Below, in pieces: positions 61,281 through 64,000 of a DNA stretch of 64,000 nt. The first letter of the stretch is position 1, and the number at the start of each line of letters is the position of its first letter. Position numbers and translations under genes: made by a program. The stretch comes from Actinomycetota bacterium (lineage in GTDB: Bacteria > Actinomycetota > Actinomycetes > S36-B12 > UBA10799), in contig JACJWR010000001.1 of NCBI GenBank assembly GCA_020637055.1, forward strand, positions 1 through 64,000. Direction: 5' to 3'. The notes below the pieces were generated by a model. It did not search any database, was not told the DNA's origin, and saw only the letters and a program-made list of their open reading frames with translations.

Positions 61281-62678
61281 ATGGGGAGCCAAGAACCCGC
61301 CAGCAGGTCAAGGCGGCTAATAGGCGGTGTCGCATCGTCCATCGTGGCGCGGGGGATCGGCCTGGTGGCCCCCCTGCTCCTCATTCCATACGCACTTGAC
61401 CGCATGGGCGCTGAGCTCTACGGACTATGGATGGCAGCGGCCTCGTTGGCCGCAGTGGCTGCCTTCGCGGATTTGGGACTCGGGAACGGACTCATGACGC
61501 GCCTAACTGTCGCTATTGCGGAGGGGAATGTGGACGAGGCGCGGCGGGAGGTGTCAAGCGCCTACGCCATGACGGCGACCGTTGGGACGGTGGTCTTGGG
61601 GGGGATCGCACTGGCCTTCTTTCTGACCGACCCGAGCAATCTCCTTCTCAACACCAACTCCCCACCACCTGAAGGCTCCACCTTTGTCGTGCTGGTCTGC
61701 CTACTCGCGTTCGCGGTCAATATCCCACTAGGCCTGATTCAACGCATTCAATACGCCAGCCAAAGGGTGACCATGAGCAACGTCTGGATTGCCGTCGCCA
61801 GCCTTGCTTCCTTGGCTGCTTTCGTGGGTGCCACCGAGGTGGGGGCCAGCCCTCCCATTGCCATCGCTGCCTCTGCTTTTGCCTTGCCGCTAGCCAACCT
61901 CGTCAACAGCCTCGTCTTCTTCCGGTTCATCAAGTCCGGTCTTAGGCCCACGCTGCGTCTGGTGCAGACCAGTACCGCATTGTCGCTCCTGAGACTTGGC
62001 GGCCTCTTCTTCTTCGTTTCTATCGCGACTTCAATAGGCCTAAACATCGACCCTGTCCTAATTTCTCGCGAACTTGGTCTATCTGCTGCCGCTGAGTATG
62101 CAATTGCCTACAAGGCCGTTGGAATTCTGTTCCTGCTGATCACCGTTGTGAATCTTCCACTTTGGCCGGCAAACGGCGAAGCTCTCGCCAAAGGTGACAC
62201 TAAGTGGGTAGCCAGATCCACAATCATCATGAGCCTGTCTAGCGGCATTGCCATCCTTGTTGCAGGGGCCATACTCATTGGCCCCGGACAGTCGTTGATT
62301 GCAGACTGGCTGCGAAGTGACTCAGTTGCGCCATCCACCCTGCTGCTAACCGCTCTGACATCTTGGGCTACGGCCCTCGGCCTAGCTGCACCCCTTTTCA
62401 TGATCCAGAACGCGGCTGGCGTGGTTTGGCCCCAGCTTCTTGGCTGGATTGCGTTCCTAGCGGTGTCAATTCCCCTCAAGTTGGCTGCCATACGCCTTTG
62501 GGGTGTGGCCGGCGCTCCTGCTGCCGCGACGCTCGCCTACGTGGCGTGCGTGGTTCCGTTTGCCTTTTGGGGCGTGGTGCGCAGCATCCGACTTGCGCGG
62601 AAAAACCTCAGCAGTCGAGGCGCTGGCGACGAGCGTTCTGTACAGACTGCCGCGCGTCCCGGCTCTGCCCAATCCTAG
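61281..62678 (+). CDS. Oligosaccharide flippase (Wzx-like)
   Basis: 465 aa from ATG 61281 with GAAAGGGA upstream. About 14 helices. RLIGGVASSIVARGIGLVAP, then PYALDRMGAELYGLWMAAAS and LAAVAAFADLGLGNGLMTRL, the typical start of Wzx/RfbX-type transporters; a later GLNIDPVLISRELGLSAAAE also fits. The third flippase of the window and the one that belongs to the lower-GC cassette, so it probably came with its own glycosyltransferases. Its end is 2 bp from the convergent acyltransferase gene. Confidence 0.87.
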   Translation: MGSQEPASRSRRLIGGVASSIVARGIGLVAPLLLIPYALDRMGAELYGLWMAAASLAAVAAFADLGLGNGLMTRLTVAIAEGNVDEARREVSSAYAMTATVGTVVLGGIALAFFLTDPSNLLLNTNSPPPEGSTFVVLVCLLAFAVNIPLGLIQRIQYASQRVTMSNVWIAVASLASLAAFVGATEVGASPPIAIAASAFALPLANLVNSLVFFRFIKSGLRPTLRLVQTSTALSLLRLGGLFFFVSIATSIGLNIDPVLISRELGLSAAAEYAIAYKAVGILFLLITVVNLPLWPANGEALAKGDTKWVARSTIIMSLSSGIAILVAGAILIGPGQSLIADWLRSDSVAPSTLLLTALTSWATALGLAAPLFMIQNAAGVVWPQLLGWIAFLAVSIPLKLAAIRLWGVAGAPAAATLAYVACVVPFAFWGVVRSIRLARKNLSSRGAGDERSVQTAARPGSAQS

Positions 62679-62680
62679 GT

Positions 62681-63271
62681 TCACTGCCGCAACGCACGCA
62701 TCAAGTCTCGAATTCGGGGCCGACCAAAGTTGGGGGGGATGCTTTTCCCGTACATCCGCGCGATCACTTGCGCCTTGTCATCGCCAGTTAGGTGCCCACA
62801 GTTGAGGGACTTCTCATTCATCGCGTCACGATACTCCGAATAGTTGCGCACCACCCTGCCCGGGACTCCGGCCACGACGCAGTCATTCGGCACCGACTTG
62901 GTGATTACGGAGTTGGCCCCGATTATCACTCGATCCCCAATAGAAACACCAGGCATGATTATGGACCTAACACCAATGTATACATCATTTCCGACCGAAA
63001 TGGGTGCAGTCCATTCGAGAGTGGGCTCCTCATGTCGAAGCACGAGCGTGCCCCCGTCATGAGTCACGAACAGCACGCCGGAGGTGACGTAGACCCGATC
63101 GCCAAGGCTAACCATCCATGGCTCAGAGCCAAACATGCCCCTCGATACTCCGTAGAACTTCACCCCTTCCCCCACCTGCACCCCGAGTCCCCGGGCGAAC
63201 TGAACTGGATCTCGGTAGCCAGCCAAGACGTCGTAGGCTCGCGTGACGAGCATCCTTGCAACAGACCCCAT
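62681..63271 (-). CDS. Hexapeptide-repeat O-acyltransferase
   Basis: 196 aa, ATG start with TGGAGGATAG upstream. Left-handed beta-helix of the sugar O-acetyltransferase type: VQVGEGVKFYGVSRGMFGSE, VSLGDRVYVTSGVLFVTHDG with the catalytic His, then ISVGNDVYIGVRSIIMPGVS and IGDRVIIGANSVITKSVPND, ending in CVVAGVPGRVVRNY. It should acetylate a sugar of the glycan with acetyl-CoA. Part of the lower-GC cassette, on the opposite strand from its neighbours. Confidence 0.87.
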   Translation of the reverse strand: MGSVARMLVTRAYDVLAGYRDPVQFARGLGVQVGEGVKFYGVSRGMFGSEPWMVSLGDRVYVTSGVLFVTHDGGTLVLRHEEPTLEWTAPISVGNDVYIGVRSIIMPGVSIGDRVIIGANSVITKSVPNDCVVAGVPGRVVRNYSEYRDAMNEKSLNCGHLTGDDKAQVIARMYGKSIPPNFGRPRIRDLMRALRQ

Positions 63272-63556
63272 CTATCCTCCAGACAACGCGCGAATTCAGG
63301 CGGGCACTACCCATCGGCGGATATGGTCCCGAGAGTAGCCGTTAGTGGTCGCCCCTGGCGACCGGCAATTTCACACCGGCTGAGGCCTCAACCAGCTTTT
63401 CGGCCTCCCTCTCGTGCAGGGCACTGGTCACCACGTCTGTGCAATATCCAGAATACGCAGACCGTGCCATCAGGCGCCAAGCAATCCTCGAGACTGCTGC
63501 TGGGATCGCTTCCACTTTGGGTGTTGGGTTTCACCTCCGGAAGGGCGGCACTTGCC

Positions 63557-63752
63557 ATGTCGAAGGAGAACCGCAACGAGCTCCGCCGCCGGCGCTCTGG
63601 TGCCGTCAGATCAGCCGATCATGGGTGCAGTGCCCAGCTGACCTGGGCATCACCGATCCCTACCTGTTCGGCTGGGTTTGGCAAGATCGAATCGACCGCA
63701 GAGTGGTCCCGGGGTTTGTAACTTGGAATCCGCGAGCTGCGCAAGGCCAAGC
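63557..63752 (+). pseudogene. Decayed IS3-family transposase OrfA
   Basis: Pieces of an IS3-type OrfA helix-turn-helix protein are spread over three frames: MSKENRNELRRRRSG from ATG 63557, then at 63637 ADLGITDPYLFGWVWQDRID followed by RRVVPG, and RELRKAK in the third frame near 63735. In intact relatives these are one N-terminal domain (E-F-R-R-R-A ... D-L-G-I-x-x-x-x-L ... W-V-x-Q-D-x-I-D). At least two frameshifts are needed, so it is dead. It is followed directly by a further IS3 element. Confidence 0.65.
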
Positions 63753-64000
63753 TGACCTGTCCTCGGTTTCCCGGACTTGATCCCTGGCACGCTGTGCGTG
63801 TCGGAGAGGAGTCATGGAATGCCTGCCCCCAAACCCCCGGAGTTCCGCCGGCGAGCGGTGGAACTGGCCCGTCTGCGGGAGAAGCCGATCGCGGACATCG
63901 CTCGTGATCTGGGCATCAGCGAGTCGTGTCTGCGTCGCTGGGTGTCGTTGGCCGACGTCGATGACGGCACCAGGCCGGGTCTGACGACCGATGAGCGCGC
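63753..64000 (+). mobile_element. IS3-family insertion sequence, left part (cut by window end)
   Basis: An intact orfA start follows a leader that begins TGACCTGTCCTCGGTTTCCC at 63753, which looks like a terminal inverted repeat of actinobacterial IS3 elements. The right end lies outside the window, so the repeat cannot be confirmed from this sequence. The element is inserted right beside, or into, an older decayed IS3 orfA. Confidence 0.55.
63819..64000 (+). CDS. IS3-family transposase OrfA (3' partial)
   Basis: ATG 63819, with GGAGAGGAG about 8 bp upstream, gives PEFRRRAVELARLREKPIAD, then DLGISESCLRRWVSLADVDD. This is the helix-turn-helix and following helix of IS3-type OrfA, which together with OrfB (by frameshifting) makes the DDE transposase. 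The window ends after about 60 codons, at DGTRPGLTTDER. ATG 63814 is in another frame and is rejected. Confidence 0.85.
   Translation, partial: MPAPKPPEFRRRAVELARLREKPIADIARDLGISESCLRRWVSLADVDDGTRPGLTTDER

Noticed and set aside
62792..63721. 309-aa plus-strand frame over the hexapeptide acyltransferase
   Set aside because: Most of it is antisense to a clear hexapeptide-repeat gene; only its last part overlaps the IS3 orfA remnant.

Overview
The window is high-GC DNA with many GTG/TTG starts, ATGA/GTGA-coupled operons and a galU-moeA-moaC-acetyltransferase-sepX block typical of Actinomycetota. I assign it to a high-GC actinobacterium; the sequence does not let me name the genus. Most of the 64 kb is one large cell-surface or extracellular polysaccharide locus lying next to that housekeeping block.

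Layout. 1-0.6 kb: the C-terminus of a large serine recombinase runs into the 3' end of a tRNA-Ala(CGC) gene, the edge of an integrated element that lies mostly to the left. 0.6-6.2 kb: sepX, a GNAT acetyltransferase, moaC, moeA and galU, interrupted by an oppositely oriented acyltransferase gene that carries an apparent 1-nt frameshift. 6.3-16.7 kb: a sulfotransferase-like protein, a secreted esterase, a GT2-FkbM fusion, a methyltransferase, a PhyH dioxygenase, a serine-acetyltransferase-like protein, and three coupled paralogous GT2 genes, the last fused to a methyltransferase. 17-27.6 kb: galE, ugd, a flippase, a TetR/MGT pair with a visible operator, a methyltransferase, gmd, an O-antigen ligase/polymerase-like protein and an SDR epimerase. 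27.6-33 kb: two large secreted subtilisin-like proteases, each with three C-terminal repeat domains. 33-46.5 kb: a DUF2142 membrane protein, glycosyltransferases, methyltransferases, two sulfotransferase-like proteins, a second flippase, a nucleotide-sugar dehydrogenase and the initiating phosphoglycosyltransferase. 46.7-53 kb: a Cys-less asparagine-synthase homologue, a nucleotidyltransferase-family protein, an SLC13 permease, and a DUF559/AbiEi-like gene killed by an in-frame TAG. 53.4-58.5 kb: a DUF4012 protein and an intact fnlABC set for UDP-N-acetyl-L-fucosamine. 58.8-63.3 kb: a visibly lower-GC cassette (two GT4 enzymes, a third flippase, a hexapeptide acyltransferase) bounded by a decayed IS3 orfA and a second IS3 element cut by the window end.

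Together the genes can supply UDP-glucose, UDP-galactose, UDP-glucuronate, a UDP-HexNAc uronate, GDP-4-keto-6-deoxymannose and UDP-FucNAc; start a lipid-linked repeat unit (41.4-42.8 kb); extend it with about ten glycosyltransferases; decorate it with methyl, acyl and possibly sulfate groups; and flip and ligate or polymerise it. The most unusual points are a two-copy 89-bp inverted-repeat element (16.8 and 40.2 kb), the GT2 triplet with shared non-standard motifs, the paired repeat-bearing proteases, and the Cys-less synthase/nucleotidyltransferase pair.
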